A stretch of DNA of 46,809 nt from NCBI GenBank assembly GCA_050743625.1, contig JBOGED010000576.1:1-46809 (forward strand). The letters are read 5' to 3'. The stretch is from JBOGED01 sp050743625 (GTDB taxonomy: Bacteria; Actinomycetota; Nitriliruptoria; Euzebyales; Egibacteraceae). How positions within the stretch are numbered: the first letter of the stretch is position 1; the number at the start of each line of letters is the position of its first letter. Of this stretch, positions 9,588 to 16,957 are shown piece by piece. A model generated the notes under the pieces. The model was not told the origin of the DNA and made no database searches. It saw only the letters and a program-made list of their open reading frames with translations. Made by a program: the position numbers and the translations under genes.

Positions 9588-9607
9588 ATCGACAAAATGT
9601 TGTCGAT
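9588..9607. terminator. Short inverted repeat between convergent genes
   Basis: ATCGACAA, loop AATG, TTGTCGAT: an 8-bp perfect stem in the 160-bp gap between the convergent genes ending at 9557 and 9718. GC content is low for a stem here and no clear U-tract follows, so a terminator role is only a guess. Confidence 0.35.
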
Positions 9608-9717
9608 GTGTTGGCGAGCTGGTTCCTTGGGTCTTCCAGCGGTGGGGTATCGAGGACGCATCCGTCGGCGATCTCGCGGTGTCTCTCCGCGCGATCCGTG
9701 CATCCAGATCTAGGCCT

Positions 9718-10269
9718 TTAGTCGTGGAGGCGCACCGACTCCACGAAGACCGTCTCCATCGGGGATTCGCGACGCAAGGGAACCTTGGCGATACGGTCCA
9801 CCACGTCCATTCCCGAGGTCACCTCGCCAAAGACGGCGTACTTGGGGGGCAGGTCCACGTCGGCGAGGCAGATGAAGAACTGTGAGCCATTGGTGTCAGC
9901 GCCAGAGTTCGCCATCGCCACGATCCCCCGGCCGTAGCCACGGTTGCGCGCCGCGGACAGTTCGTCCGCAAAGCGGTATCCGGGACCACCCCGGCCTGTT
10001 CCGGTCGGGTCGCCCATCTGGACGACGAAACCGGGCACGACCCGGTGGATCACCGTGGCGTCATAGAAGCCATCGCCTGCGAGGAAGGCAAAGTTGTTCG
10101 CGGTCACCGGAGACTCGCTCGAGAACAGCTCAACCTCGATCGCTCCGCACGACGTCGTGATCGTCGCATGGTGATTCGGCCGATCATCGAGCACCTGGTC
10201 GGCTCCCTGATAGCTCGGCTTCTGCGCTCCATACCCCTCGGGCACGCTCCCGCCGCAGGCGACATCCAT
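9718..10269 (-). CDS. Peptidyl-prolyl cis-trans isomerase, cyclophilin type
   Basis: 183 residues. After a short leader with one Cys (MDVACGGS), a cyclophilin domain runs from about residue 30 to the end: FAFLAGDGFYDATVIHRVVP, then FVVQMGDP, MANSGADTNGSQFFI, and KYAVFGEVTSGMDVVD. The catalytic Arg (IHRV), Gln (VVQMGD) and QFF residues are all present, so it should be an active prolyl isomerase for protein folding. There is no clear signal peptide, so it is probably cytoplasmic. AAGGAG lies 8 bases before the ATG. It follows the membrane-anchored cyclophilin gene by 19 bp on the same strand. The tandem pair looks like a duplication in which only this copy keeps the full active site. Confidence 0.92.
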   Translation of the reverse strand: MDVACGGSVPEGYGAQKPSYQGADQVLDDRPNHHATITTSCGAIEVELFSSESPVTANNFAFLAGDGFYDATVIHRVVPGFVVQMGDPTGTGRGGPGYRFADELSAARNRGYGRGIVAMANSGADTNGSQFFICLADVDLPPKYAVFGEVTSGMDVVDRIAKVPLRRESPMETVFVESVRLHD

Positions 10270-10288
10270 GGCTGCACTCCTTGGCTAG

Positions 10289-11095
10289 CTACTGGCTGCC
10301 GGAGGCCGGCAGCGACTCGATCGTGACGGATTCGATATAGATACGCTCGTTCGGCGTCTCGCCCTGCGCCCCCGACGTGGGTATCGCACCGATGCGCTGT
10401 AGGACCTCTAACCCCTCTACGACCCGGCCAAACTTCGTATAGTTGGGTGGTAGCTGGAACTTGTCGTTGTAGACGAAGAAGAACTGGCTTCCCGACGTAT
10501 TCGGCCCCCCGTTCGCCAGCGCGACCGCACCGGGCGGGTAGCTCTCCAGGGCGGCGCTGGACAGCTCGTCCGGGATCGTATAGCCGGTATCCCAGGTCGC
10601 CTCGTTCGTCCCGGAACCGGTCTGCAACGCACCGATGGTCGTCGCGTTGCGGAAGATCTCCAACCCATCGAAGAACTGCTGTCGCGCGAGGAACGCGAAG
10701 CTGTTCGCCGCGACCGGAGACGCCTGCTCGGCGAGGTCGACGACCACCTGACCGCAAGAGGTCTGGATCATGGCTCGGTAGTCCACCCCGGGCTCGAGCG
10801 CCTGGGTGGGGCCACCGGGAAACGTCGGCCGGGGGGCGGCGGCGTTGGCAGGCTCGGTCGCGCCGCATGCGACCGGAGCGTCGCTGCGAACGATCGCGGG
10901 AATCGTTCCCGCGACTGCCTGGCCGACCGAGATCGGGCGATCAACGCTCACGAAGACGAGGACTCCGCCGATCGTGACCACGACCGCGATGACGATCATC
11001 GTCTGAATCGTCTTGCGCCGATCTTGGAGTCGCGCTGCGGCACGGGCGGCTTCTCTCTGGCGCCGCAGCTCACGCTTATGTTGTTTTCCGCTCAT
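10289..11095 (-). CDS. Membrane-anchored cyclophilin-like protein with altered active site
   Basis: 268 residues. A highly basic cytoplasmic start (KQHKRELRRQREAARAAARL) precedes one transmembrane helix (TMIVIAVVVTIGGVLVFVSV, about 30-52), then a Pro/Ala-rich linker and an extracellular cyclophilin domain (about 100-265). The loop that is IHRVVPGFVVQMGD in the neighbouring cyclophilin reads IFRNATTIGALQTGS here: the His is lost and one residue is inserted between the catalytic Arg and Gln. Activity may therefore be weak or absent, although SGSQFFFVYND is kept. The first in-frame start is a GTG at 11101; the ATG at 11095 is chosen because SGKQHKRE is the usual beginning, but no strong Shine-Dalgarno sequence is present. 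The likely role is extracytoplasmic folding or a binding scaffold. Confidence 0.85.
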   Translation of the reverse strand: MSGKQHKRELRRQREAARAAARLQDRRKTIQTMIVIAVVVTIGGVLVFVSVDRPISVGQAVAGTIPAIVRSDAPVACGATEPANAAAPRPTFPGGPTQALEPGVDYRAMIQTSCGQVVVDLAEQASPVAANSFAFLARQQFFDGLEIFRNATTIGALQTGSGTNEATWDTGYTIPDELSSAALESYPPGAVALANGGPNTSGSQFFFVYNDKFQLPPNYTKFGRVVEGLEVLQRIGAIPTSGAQGETPNERIYIESVTIESLPASGSQ

Positions 11096-11166
11096 ATCCA
11101 CTCATGCCAAGCGCAGATCACTCCATGCCGGTGCCAGTCCCCCGCGGTAGCCAGCGGACTTCGTGG

Positions 11167-11472
11167 CTAGTCGTCCTCTTGGCTACGCCGGACCTCAACC
11201 CGCCAGCAGTGGCGGTGCCAATGACGGCGGAGGTCAGAGTCGCCGACCGGCCATACGACGACATGCCCTTCTCCAGCGGGCACGACGTTACCGCACTCAG
11301 GGCAGAGGTAGTCCTTGACCGCCCGACCCTCATCGACACGCTGGACCTCGTACCCTTCGATCTCCAGCTCGTCTTGCTCGCGAGAGGGGGCGAGGAGATC
11401 GCCCAGGCCGCGCATTGCGTCGGCGTTCTGCCAGGGACGAGTCGCCCGCTTCTTCCGTGCGCCTTTGCTCAT
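11167..11472 (-). CDS. Small zinc-ribbon-like conserved protein
   Basis: 101 residues. A basic start (SKGARKKRATRPW) and an acidic middle are followed by YLCPECGNVVPAGEGHVVVW and RRHWHRHCW. The CPEC pair together with the later His/Cys residues resembles a single treble-clef or zinc-ribbon site. I recall proteins of this shape (CPxC..PGxxHVVVWP..RRHWHxxCW) as conserved in Actinomycetota with no assigned function. The ATG overlaps the stop of the upstream DUF1232 gene (ATGA), which fixes the start and implies translational coupling. The longer reading frame upstream is a shadow of that gene. A role in nucleic acid binding is possible from the basic start and zinc site, but is inference only. 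Confidence 0.75.
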   Translation of the reverse strand: MSKGARKKRATRPWQNADAMRGLGDLLAPSREQDELEIEGYEVQRVDEGRAVKDYLCPECGNVVPAGEGHVVVWPVGDSDLRRHWHRHCWRVEVRRSQEDD

Positions 11473-11882
11473 TCCTCTACTCCGGCTAACGTCAGCACCA
11501 GCGCGAGGCCCTCGTCCGAGCCACGCCACAACTCGTAGATCACCGCGAAGCCGGCCCGTCGTACTAGCCAGCGGACCGCGATCAGCGCTACCACCAGGTC
11601 GTCAGCCTGTCCGATGCCCGGGATGATGTCCGGCACCAGATCTATCGGTGAGACGAGGTAGGCCGCCGCAAGTCCAGCGAGCAACTTGGCGCTCCGAGGT
11701 ACGCGCGGATCGGCGGCGAGATCCTTCACTAGAAGTATGACGTCCCAGGCCACTCGAAGCAGCGCAACGCGATCCAAACCGTTGACTTGCTCAGCCTCAC
11801 GGGCCGATTGGACACGCCGGACGACGTCTCCCACGGCGAGACGCTTACGCCGGCCATGCGGCGGACCGGGAACTCGGACCAT
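11469..11882 (-). CDS. DUF1232 (YkvA-like) membrane-associated protein
   Basis: 137 residues. The DUF1232 core is clear: RVPRSAKLLAGLAAAYLVSP followed by IDLVPDIIPGIGQADDLVVA, the family signature (KxxxxxAxAYxxSPxDLIPDxxPxxGxxDD). It has two amphipathic or membrane helices around that motif and a basic N-terminus. The function of the family is unknown. The ATG at 11882 shares its A with the TGA of the dehydrogenase gene (TGATG), and its own stop overlaps the zinc-ribbon gene start, so three genes are translationally coupled. The upstream extension of the reading frame is arginine-rich and overlaps the dehydrogenase completely, so it was rejected. Confidence 0.88.
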   Translation of the reverse strand: MVRVPGPPHGRRKRLAVGDVVRRVQSAREAEQVNGLDRVALLRVAWDVILLVKDLAADPRVPRSAKLLAGLAAAYLVSPIDLVPDIIPGIGQADDLVVALIAVRWLVRRAGFAVIYELWRGSDEGLALVLTLAGVEE

Positions 11883-13648
11883 CAGTATACGTAGAAGCCG
11901 CGGCCGACCTTCCGGCCGAGATAGCCGACCGCGACCATGTTTTCCAGCAGTGGGGAGGGAAGGTATCCCGGGTGCCGGAACTCCGCCTGCAGCGCCTTCA
12001 GGATCTCGAGCGTGACATCTAGGCCCACGGCGTCCATCAGCTCGAACGGTCCCATCGGATGCCCGCAGCCAAGCTTCATCGCGGTGTCGATGTTCTTCGC
12101 GGTGGCGTAGCCGTCGGCGAGCATCTTCACGGCGTCGTTGAGGTACGGGAACAGCAATGCGTTGACGATGAAGCCGGCGCGATCCGCGCACTGCACACCA
12201 TGCCGACTCAACCGGGCGACCACCGCACGACCCTGTTCGACGACCTGATCCGACGTCCGCAGTGTGGGGACGACCTCGACCAGCCGCATGATCGCAGCGG
12301 GGTTGAAAAAATGGAGGCCGACAACTCGCTCGGGCCGGCTCGTCGCCATCGCGCACTGGATCACGGGAAGGCTCGAGGTCGTCGTCGCCAGGACAGCCTC
12401 GGGCTTGGTGTGGCTGTCCAGCTCGCCGAACAGCTGCCGCTTGAGGTCGAGGTTCTCGGCGACGGCCTCGACGACGAGGTCGCAGTCGGCGAAGTCGCTG
12501 AGCTCTTCAGTCACCGCGATCCGGCTCAACGCGATGTCGCGGGCCGCCGCATCGAGCTTGCCCTTCTCCACGGCGCGCCCCAGACTCTTCGCGACCTTGG
12601 CCGTCGCGGCCTCAGCTTTCGCGATCGAGCGAGCGCGCAGGGTCACATCGAACCCGGCCTTCGCGCAGACCTCCGCGATACCGCTCGCCATCGTGCCGCT
12701 TCCCAGCACACCGATCCGCGTCCATCCGGCGATGAGTGACTGGTCCGGCTCGGTCAGCGCTGGCTCGTCGGTGGGATCGATCTTGCCGGATCCCGGCTCG
12801 GCGTAGGTATAGAACCCGCGGCCGTTCTTGCGTCCTTTGTAGCCGGCCGTGACGAGGTGCCGGACGCTCGGTCGCGGAGCATACCGAGCGTCATGGAACT
12901 GCTCGTACATCCGCTCCATGATCGACGTTGCGCTGTCCAAACCGATCAGGTCGAGCAGCGCGAGAGGCCCGAGAGGATGGCCCGCGCCAAGTCGCATCGC
13001 CGCGTCGATATCCTCCCGGCTGGCGTAACCGGTCTCGTACATACCCGCAGCCTGGTTCAGGTACGGGAACAGCAAGAGGTTCGCGACAAAGCCGGCACGG
13101 TCCGCGGCGACAATGGGCTCCTTACCAATCTGGAGCGCAAACGTCCGGGCAGTCTCGATGACCTCTGGATCGGTCATCACGGTCGTGACGAGCTCGATCA
13201 ACCGCATGACGGGCGCGGGGTTAAAGAAGTGGAACCCCAGGACACGGTCTGGCCGGCGGGTGTGAACCGCGACATCCATGACGGCGAGCGAGGATGTGTT
13301 GGTCGCAAAGATCGCGTCGTCTTTCAACACTGGATCAAGGCGGCGAGCGGTTTCTTGCTTGATGTCGAGCAGCTCAGGAACCGCCTCGATCACGAGGTCC
13401 GCGTCCGCGAGTACCTCGACCCGCACATCCCCCACGATGCGACCGAGGATCGTGTCCCGCTCGGCGGCGTCGAGCTTGGAGCGCGCGACCTGACGCTCCA
13501 ATGAACGCTTGATGAGTCCGTAGGCGGCCTCGACGTTCTCGTTGCTCGTCTCGACGAACGTCACCGGCAACCCCGCACGTGCCACGACCTCGCAGATGCC
13601 CGATCCCATTGTCCCGCAGCCGACTACCCCGACCTTTCCGATCTCCAT
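11882..13648 (-). CDS. 3-hydroxyacyl-CoA dehydrogenase, tandem-duplicated (two complete modules)
   Basis: 588 residues made of two consecutive 3-hydroxybutyryl-CoA dehydrogenase modules (about 1-285 and 305-588). Each has its own Rossmann motif (GVVGCGTMGSG; GVLGSGTMASG), the catalytic His motif (GFHFFNPAPVM; GLHFFNPAAIM), a DRAGF motif, and a C-terminal dimerisation domain with GxGHPxGPxxLxDxxGLD. Module 1 has NTSSL; module 2 has TTSSL, which replaces an Asn near the active site. It oxidises 3-hydroxyacyl-CoA with NAD in short-chain acyl-CoA metabolism, next in pathway to the thiolase at 5.3-6.5 kb. ATG 13648 has GAGGAG 5 bases upstream. A 44-bp perfect palindrome lies 37 bp upstream. It is first in an operon with the DUF1232 and zinc-ribbon genes. 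Confidence 0.93.
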   Translation of the reverse strand: MEIGKVGVVGCGTMGSGICEVVARAGLPVTFVETSNENVEAAYGLIKRSLERQVARSKLDAAERDTILGRIVGDVRVEVLADADLVIEAVPELLDIKQETARRLDPVLKDDAIFATNTSSLAVMDVAVHTRRPDRVLGFHFFNPAPVMRLIELVTTVMTDPEVIETARTFALQIGKEPIVAADRAGFVANLLLFPYLNQAAGMYETGYASREDIDAAMRLGAGHPLGPLALLDLIGLDSATSIMERMYEQFHDARYAPRPSVRHLVTAGYKGRKNGRGFYTYAEPGSGKIDPTDEPALTEPDQSLIAGWTRIGVLGSGTMASGIAEVCAKAGFDVTLRARSIAKAEAATAKVAKSLGRAVEKGKLDAAARDIALSRIAVTEELSDFADCDLVVEAVAENLDLKRQLFGELDSHTKPEAVLATTTSSLPVIQCAMATSRPERVVGLHFFNPAAIMRLVEVVPTLRTSDQVVEQGRAVVARLSRHGVQCADRAGFIVNALLFPYLNDAVKMLADGYATAKNIDTAMKLGCGHPMGPFELMDAVGLDVTLEILKALQAEFRHPGYLPSPLLENMVAVGYLGRKVGRGFYVY

Positions 13649-13684
13649 ACGGCTCCTCGCAGTCGCGCTCACCCCAAGTCTATT

Positions 13685-13728
13685 TGTGTGCTGGATAGGC
13701 GACATATATGTCGCCTATCCAGCACACA
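13685..13728. repeat. 44-bp perfect palindrome without spacer
   Basis: Every base from 13685 to 13728 pairs with its mirror (22-bp arms, centre between 13706 and 13707, core GACATATATGTC, outer ends TGTGTGCTGG and CCAGCACACA). It lies between the dehydrogenase gene and the divergent AbiEi-like gene. It is too long and too perfect for an ordinary operator. It could be a mobile palindromic element or a cruciform-forming site. Confidence 0.9.
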
Positions 13729-13786
13729 CACAGAGTTGTCCACAGTCGCAAGACACCAACCATCGCCAATTCAGCGATTTTAAACC

Positions 13787-14698
13787 ATGCTATTCCACAT
13801 GAATGCCTGGGGAACCTTGATCAGTGCCGGTAAGCGACACCACCACGTTGTCACCATCGCTCAGGCCCACGCATGCGGCCTCGACCCCACGACCTTGCGG
13901 CGGCGGGCACGGGCGGAGTGCTGGGAGCGGCTGCACCCTGGAGTGTTCGCGCTTCCCGGGTCCGCTCACACCTACGAACGCCAAATCAGCGCCGCGCTCC
14001 TCGCGGTGGGCGGCAACGTCGCCGCATGCCGCTGGACCGCAGCCTATCTCTGGGGTATGAGCGAACGAGCGCCGGAATTCGTTGACGTGCTGATCCCGCA
14101 CACTCGCCGGGCGCCACGCCTCGACGGGGTGCGAGCACTGCGAAGCGGGACGGTCGTGGACTCCGATCTCGGGCAGGCGGGTGGCCTGGACGTCACCACC
14201 CCGCCCCGTACGGTCTGCGATCTGGCCTCCGTGATCCATGACGACCAGGTACTACGCGCCCTTGTGCTGGCGGCGATCCAGCGACGCATCCTCGATCCCG
14301 CCGCCCTGCGCACACAGCACGCGCGCCTCCAGCGGTCGCCCGGCGCACCGCGCCTCAAGCGGGTCCTCCGCGATGTCGCGGCACAGCGAATTCTGCCGAG
14401 CTTCGAGCACGAGATCCGCGCGTTCCTGCGCAACCGTGGCGTGACTCCTTACCCGCAGCCGCTCTGGGTGACGTGCCCTGACGGGCGATCCCGCCGGATC
14501 GATATCCCCTTTGTCGAGCTGCGAGTCGGCGTCCAACCGGCCAGTGACCACACCGACCAGGATGACGACAACGACCTGCAACTGGCCGGCGCCGGTTGGC
14601 GGATCGCGCGCATCACACGGCGGCGCTTCCTCGACGACCGCGAGCGGTGGCTCGACGGGTTGCTTCGCCTCCTCCGAACCACTCCCCGAAGCGCCTAG
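13787..14698 (+). CDS. AbiEi-like HTH protein with degenerate DUF559 (Vsr-like) endonuclease domain
   Basis: 303 residues, plus strand, between two long palindromes. The N-terminal ~60 residues resemble the AbiEi antitoxin winged helix (VVTIAQAHACGLDPTTLRRR then LHPGVFALPGSAHTYE). A middle region (ALLAVGGNVAACRWTAAYLW, TTPPRTVCDLA) is typical of this family, and a C-terminal segment resembles DUF559. The nuclease site is damaged: the Asp of RRIDIPFVEL is kept, but the Glu expected 11 residues later is Gln (VGVQPASD), and the Gly-His segment after it is shortened. It is therefore probably inactive as a nuclease. No AbiEii toxin partner is adjacent. No Shine-Dalgarno sequence precedes ATG 13787 or ATG 13799, so the start is uncertain and may be leaderless. 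Confidence 0.75.
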   Translation: MLFHMNAWGTLISAGKRHHHVVTIAQAHACGLDPTTLRRRARAECWERLHPGVFALPGSAHTYERQISAALLAVGGNVAACRWTAAYLWGMSERAPEFVDVLIPHTRRAPRLDGVRALRSGTVVDSDLGQAGGLDVTTPPRTVCDLASVIHDDQVLRALVLAAIQRRILDPAALRTQHARLQRSPGAPRLKRVLRDVAAQRILPSFEHEIRAFLRNRGVTPYPQPLWVTCPDGRSRRIDIPFVELRVGVQPASDHTDQDDDNDLQLAGAGWRIARITRRRFLDDRERWLDGLLRLLRTTPRSA

Positions 14699-15119
14699 CC
14701 CCGTCTCCGCACATAGGGTTGGCTGGACAAATGCGGCGCCGCGATGGACCGTAAGATCCCGAACTCCGGGCACGCGCAGCGGTCCGCGTCCGGTAGCGCG
14801 CGGGGTGGTCTGGCGTGGTGCATGTTCGTGCGTGTGGTTGAGGTGATCGCACGAGTGTGTTGGCCAGTGGACCGAGTTCGGCGAAGGAGGCGCGTTGCGT
14901 CCGCCAGCCTTCCCCGAACAGGGATTTGGGGGCGTATGTGCCCCGAAATCCCTGTTCGGGAACACGTGCGGACGGGTAATCGCGGTAAAGGCGCTGGAGA
15001 TCCTCACCCTCCTCGGCGGCATCCTGCAGCTCCGGTGCTGTCGCTGTCATGGGGATGATCATGGACAGCACATTAGGGGCATCGGTGGACCGAGGCAAAG
15101 CACCTGGCGCGGCGGTCGC
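14699..15119. other. Intergenic region with a long palindrome
   Basis: 421 bp between convergent genes. The only clear structure is the imperfect palindrome at 14910-14963. Open frames crossing this stretch on both strands are Arg/Pro-rich and translate the palindrome itself, so none is called. Confidence 0.6.
14910..14963. repeat. Imperfect ~54-bp palindrome
   Basis: The left arm contains CCGAACAGGGATTT and the right arm AAATCCCTGTTCGG, each flanked by pairing G/C tracts (TTCCC...GGGGC against GCCCC...GGGAA). There is one extra C in the left arm, one G/C mismatch, and a short GTAT-type loop. A half copy of the same arm occurs at 39948-39963, next to a truncated permease fragment. Confidence 0.85.
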
Positions 15120-15863
15120 TCAGCCGAGGCCCAGGCGGATAAGCACGAGGCCGAGGAGGTTGAATATGGAGTGGGCGATGATCGGTACGAGCAGCGTGCC
15201 GCGGCGCTGAAAGATCCACGCGAGATACACGCCGAGAATGGCGGTTACGACGGCCACGAGCGGCTCTAAGTGGATGATGCCGAAGATGACCCCCGAAACA
15301 ATTGCCGCGGGCCAGAAGCGCAATGGCTTCTGCAGCGACTGGAACAACATGCCGCGGAAGAGGAGCTCTTCTCCTATGGGTGCGAGGCCCACGATGGCGA
15401 TCGCCGCGATGGGTGCCGCGGGCCCGGTGGCGAGGTCCCGGAGCTGTTCCTGTACCGGCGGTATCTCTACACCGAGATATCGCAGCAACAGTTGGAGACC
15501 GCCCCCGACGACGAAGGTGATGACGACCGCACCGGCGATCCCGTAATACAACCCCGCCAGCGCATCGCGCCACGTAGCTCGGCGCTGCCCGAACAGGCGG
15601 CGCAATCCCTCAGACCAGGAGGCTACCGCCGCGACCCAGCCAACCGTCAGAAGGATGAGGACAAGCGGCGTGACGGCGAGCAGCGTTGCGGCCATGAATG
15701 GGTCCGTGACGCGTACCCCAAGCAACGATACGGCAAGACCTATGACCAATTGGCACACTATCCAGGTCGCCAGCGCCGCGACGGCGTCTGGTACCCCCCA
15801 AGGGATCAGCCGTCGACGGCCTCCAGACTCCGGCTGATCCGCTCGCAGCGCAGGGGATTGCAT
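15120..15863 (-). CDS. CPBP-family (CAAX-like) intramembrane protease
   Basis: 247 residues, mostly hydrophobic, with about 6-7 transmembrane helices. The CPBP/Abi signature is complete: motif 1 EELLFRGML, motif 2 FGIIHLEP, and motif 3 HSIFNLLG. In the Rce1-type fold these Glu and His residues form the metal-free glutamate-dependent active site in the membrane. The substrate is unknown; bacterial members act in peptide maturation, immunity or regulated proteolysis. It starts at ATG 15863 with only a weak ribosome binding site. It is convergent with the AbiEi-like gene and about 100 bp from the palindromic repeat pair at 15965-16066. It could belong to the accessory zone or be core. Confidence 0.9.
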   Translation of the reverse strand: MQSPALRADQPESGGRRRLIPWGVPDAVAALATWIVCQLVIGLAVSLLGVRVTDPFMAATLLAVTPLVLILLTVGWVAAVASWSEGLRRLFGQRRATWRDALAGLYYGIAGAVVITFVVGGGLQLLLRYLGVEIPPVQEQLRDLATGPAAPIAAIAIVGLAPIGEELLFRGMLFQSLQKPLRFWPAAIVSGVIFGIIHLEPLVAVVTAILGVYLAWIFQRRGTLLVPIIAHSIFNLLGLVLIRLGLG

Positions 15864-15964
15864 GCCAGCGAGCCTACCCCCCCGCCCGGTTTAGTCGGCG
15901 GTACGCCTTGGCTCGCACTGCCGCAACCGTCTACCGCCGCTGTCCCTGTCGTCACAGGGCCGGT

Positions 15965-16066
15965 CACACTGCAGTTTTCCTCCGTATTCGGAGGAAAACT
16001 GCAAGTCAGGCTCGCGCGGTCACGCTTGAGGCGCAGCTTTCCTCCGTATTCGAGGGAAAGCTGCTG
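15965..16066 (+). repeat. Paired palindromic repeat, copy A
   Basis: This 102-bp unit has two palindromes. The first (15971-16002) is perfect: GCAGTTTTCCTCCG, loop TATT, and the exact 14-base complement. The second (16033-16064) is GCAGCTTTCCTCCG, loop TATT, CGAGGGAAAGCTGC, with two mismatches. Their centres are 62 bp apart. The unit is preceded by CACACT and ends in GCTGCTG, features shared with copies B (27163-27264) and C (28240-28338) in the same orientation. It truncates the helicase remnant: the remnant's reading frame runs into the palindrome. Confidence 0.92.
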
Positions 16067-16760
16067 TCGCCGCCCCAGCTCTCCCGCCCGCGCCTCCCCT
16101 ACCGCGGGGTTGTCCCGGCGGAACAGCTTGACGAGACGGCCCAACTCCGCGTCGGCGATCGGCGGCTCGGGCGGGACGTCGTCGTCCTCTAGCCATCCAT
16201 AGCGCGGGGCTTGCTCGGCGAGCTGCCGGACGATCTGCGCGATGGTGCCGTGGTACGCGCCAATCACGACCTCCGTCGTCCCGTCGACACGGCACTGGAC
16301 GAGGCGCGTCTCGATCTCGGCCTGACCCCGGCGCAACCCCGCGACGTCCCGCTCGAGCGCCTCTTGCCGCTGCCGCGCCTCCTCCGGCTCGTAGCCGTCC
16401 ACGTATTCGCTCATCTTGTGAACGGCATGGCCCAGGCCCGCCCGCTCGTCATGGCCCTGCCCGGTCACGGCGATCGAGGGGTCGCGTAGATCGGCGGGCA
16501 GTTTCCCGCGAATCTCTTTCAGCGCTCGCTCCGTGTGCGCGGTGACGAGCACCCTCCGGCCCGTCGCGAGCAGGTGCGCGAGGACGTTCGCGATCGTGTG
16601 CGTCTTGCCGGTGCCGGGCGGAACCCTGGACGACCGTGTGCCGCCGCCCGGACCCTGTGCGAGTAGGTACTCCATGCGTCGCGGCGGACCACTCGGCGAG
16701 GACCACCCCGACACCCGTGTCGCGCGAACGAACCTCAACGTGATCATCCGCGCCCAAGGC
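16067..16760 (-). pseudogene. Remnant of a P-loop DNA/RNA helicase (superfamily 1-like)
   Basis: A minus-strand fragment reading PPGTGKTHTIANVLAHLLAT (Walker A), RVLVTAHTERALKEIRGKLP, HERAGLGHAVHKM, then coiled-coil-like Glu/Arg-rich helices. It matches the front of the large AAA/superfamily 1 helicase family (DNA2-like). It is broken three ways. At about 16624 one extra T shifts the frame inside QGPPGTGK (HTVVQG lies in one frame, PPGTGKTH in the next). Upstream of the P-loop no family sequence is recognisable. The C-terminal two-thirds is missing where repeat copy A begins, with the frame then translating the palindrome as QQLSLEYGGKL. Palindromes lie on both sides (15965-16066 and 16812-16849). 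It is not expected to make a functional product. Confidence 0.8.
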
Positions 16761-16811
16761 GTCGAAACCTGATGCGTTTCTTCCGCCGCAGCGCCCGTTG
16801 ACACGCGCATC

Positions 16812-16849
16812 GTGCAGAGTTGTACCGGTATACCGGCATAACTCTGCAC
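16812..16849. repeat. 38-bp near-perfect palindrome
   Basis: GTGCAGAGTT at the left pairs with AACTCTGCAC at the right around the core CCGGTATACCGG; 17 of 19 positions pair, plus one G.T. It lies at the 5' side of the helicase remnant and 109 bp from the end of the ATP synthase operon. Confidence 0.85.
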
Positions 16850-16889
16850 AGTGCAGGATTAGGCTGGCCGGCGTCGTCGTTCTAAGGTG

Positions 16890-16908
16890 AAAAATCCGGC
16901 AAACCGGG
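16890..16908 (-). terminator. Possible weak terminator of the ATP synthase operon
   Basis: On the minus strand, CCCGGTTTGCCGG is followed by ATTTTTC, 50 bp after the atpC stop. The stem is only 4-5 bp but a U5 tract follows directly. Confidence 0.4.
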
Positions 16909-16957
16909 CGACGTGCAGCCGATTCTCATCTCAGACGGGAATCGCGGGCCTCGGGGG

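Noticed and set aside
13736..13744. TTGTCCACA, a perfect actinobacterial DnaA box, near the 44-bp palindrome
   Set aside because: It is a single box with no cluster, no AT-rich unwinding region and no dnaA/dnaN genes, so it is not an origin.
13787..14698. Type IV (AbiE) toxin-antitoxin system
   Set aside because: Only the AbiEi-like helix-turn-helix is present; there is no AbiEii nucleotidyltransferase next to either copy, and the C-terminus is DUF559-like.
14252..15098. Two long minus-strand open frames across the intergenic palindrome
   Set aside because: They are antisense to the AbiEi-like gene and then translate the palindrome arms; composition is Arg/Pro-rich and the start has no support.
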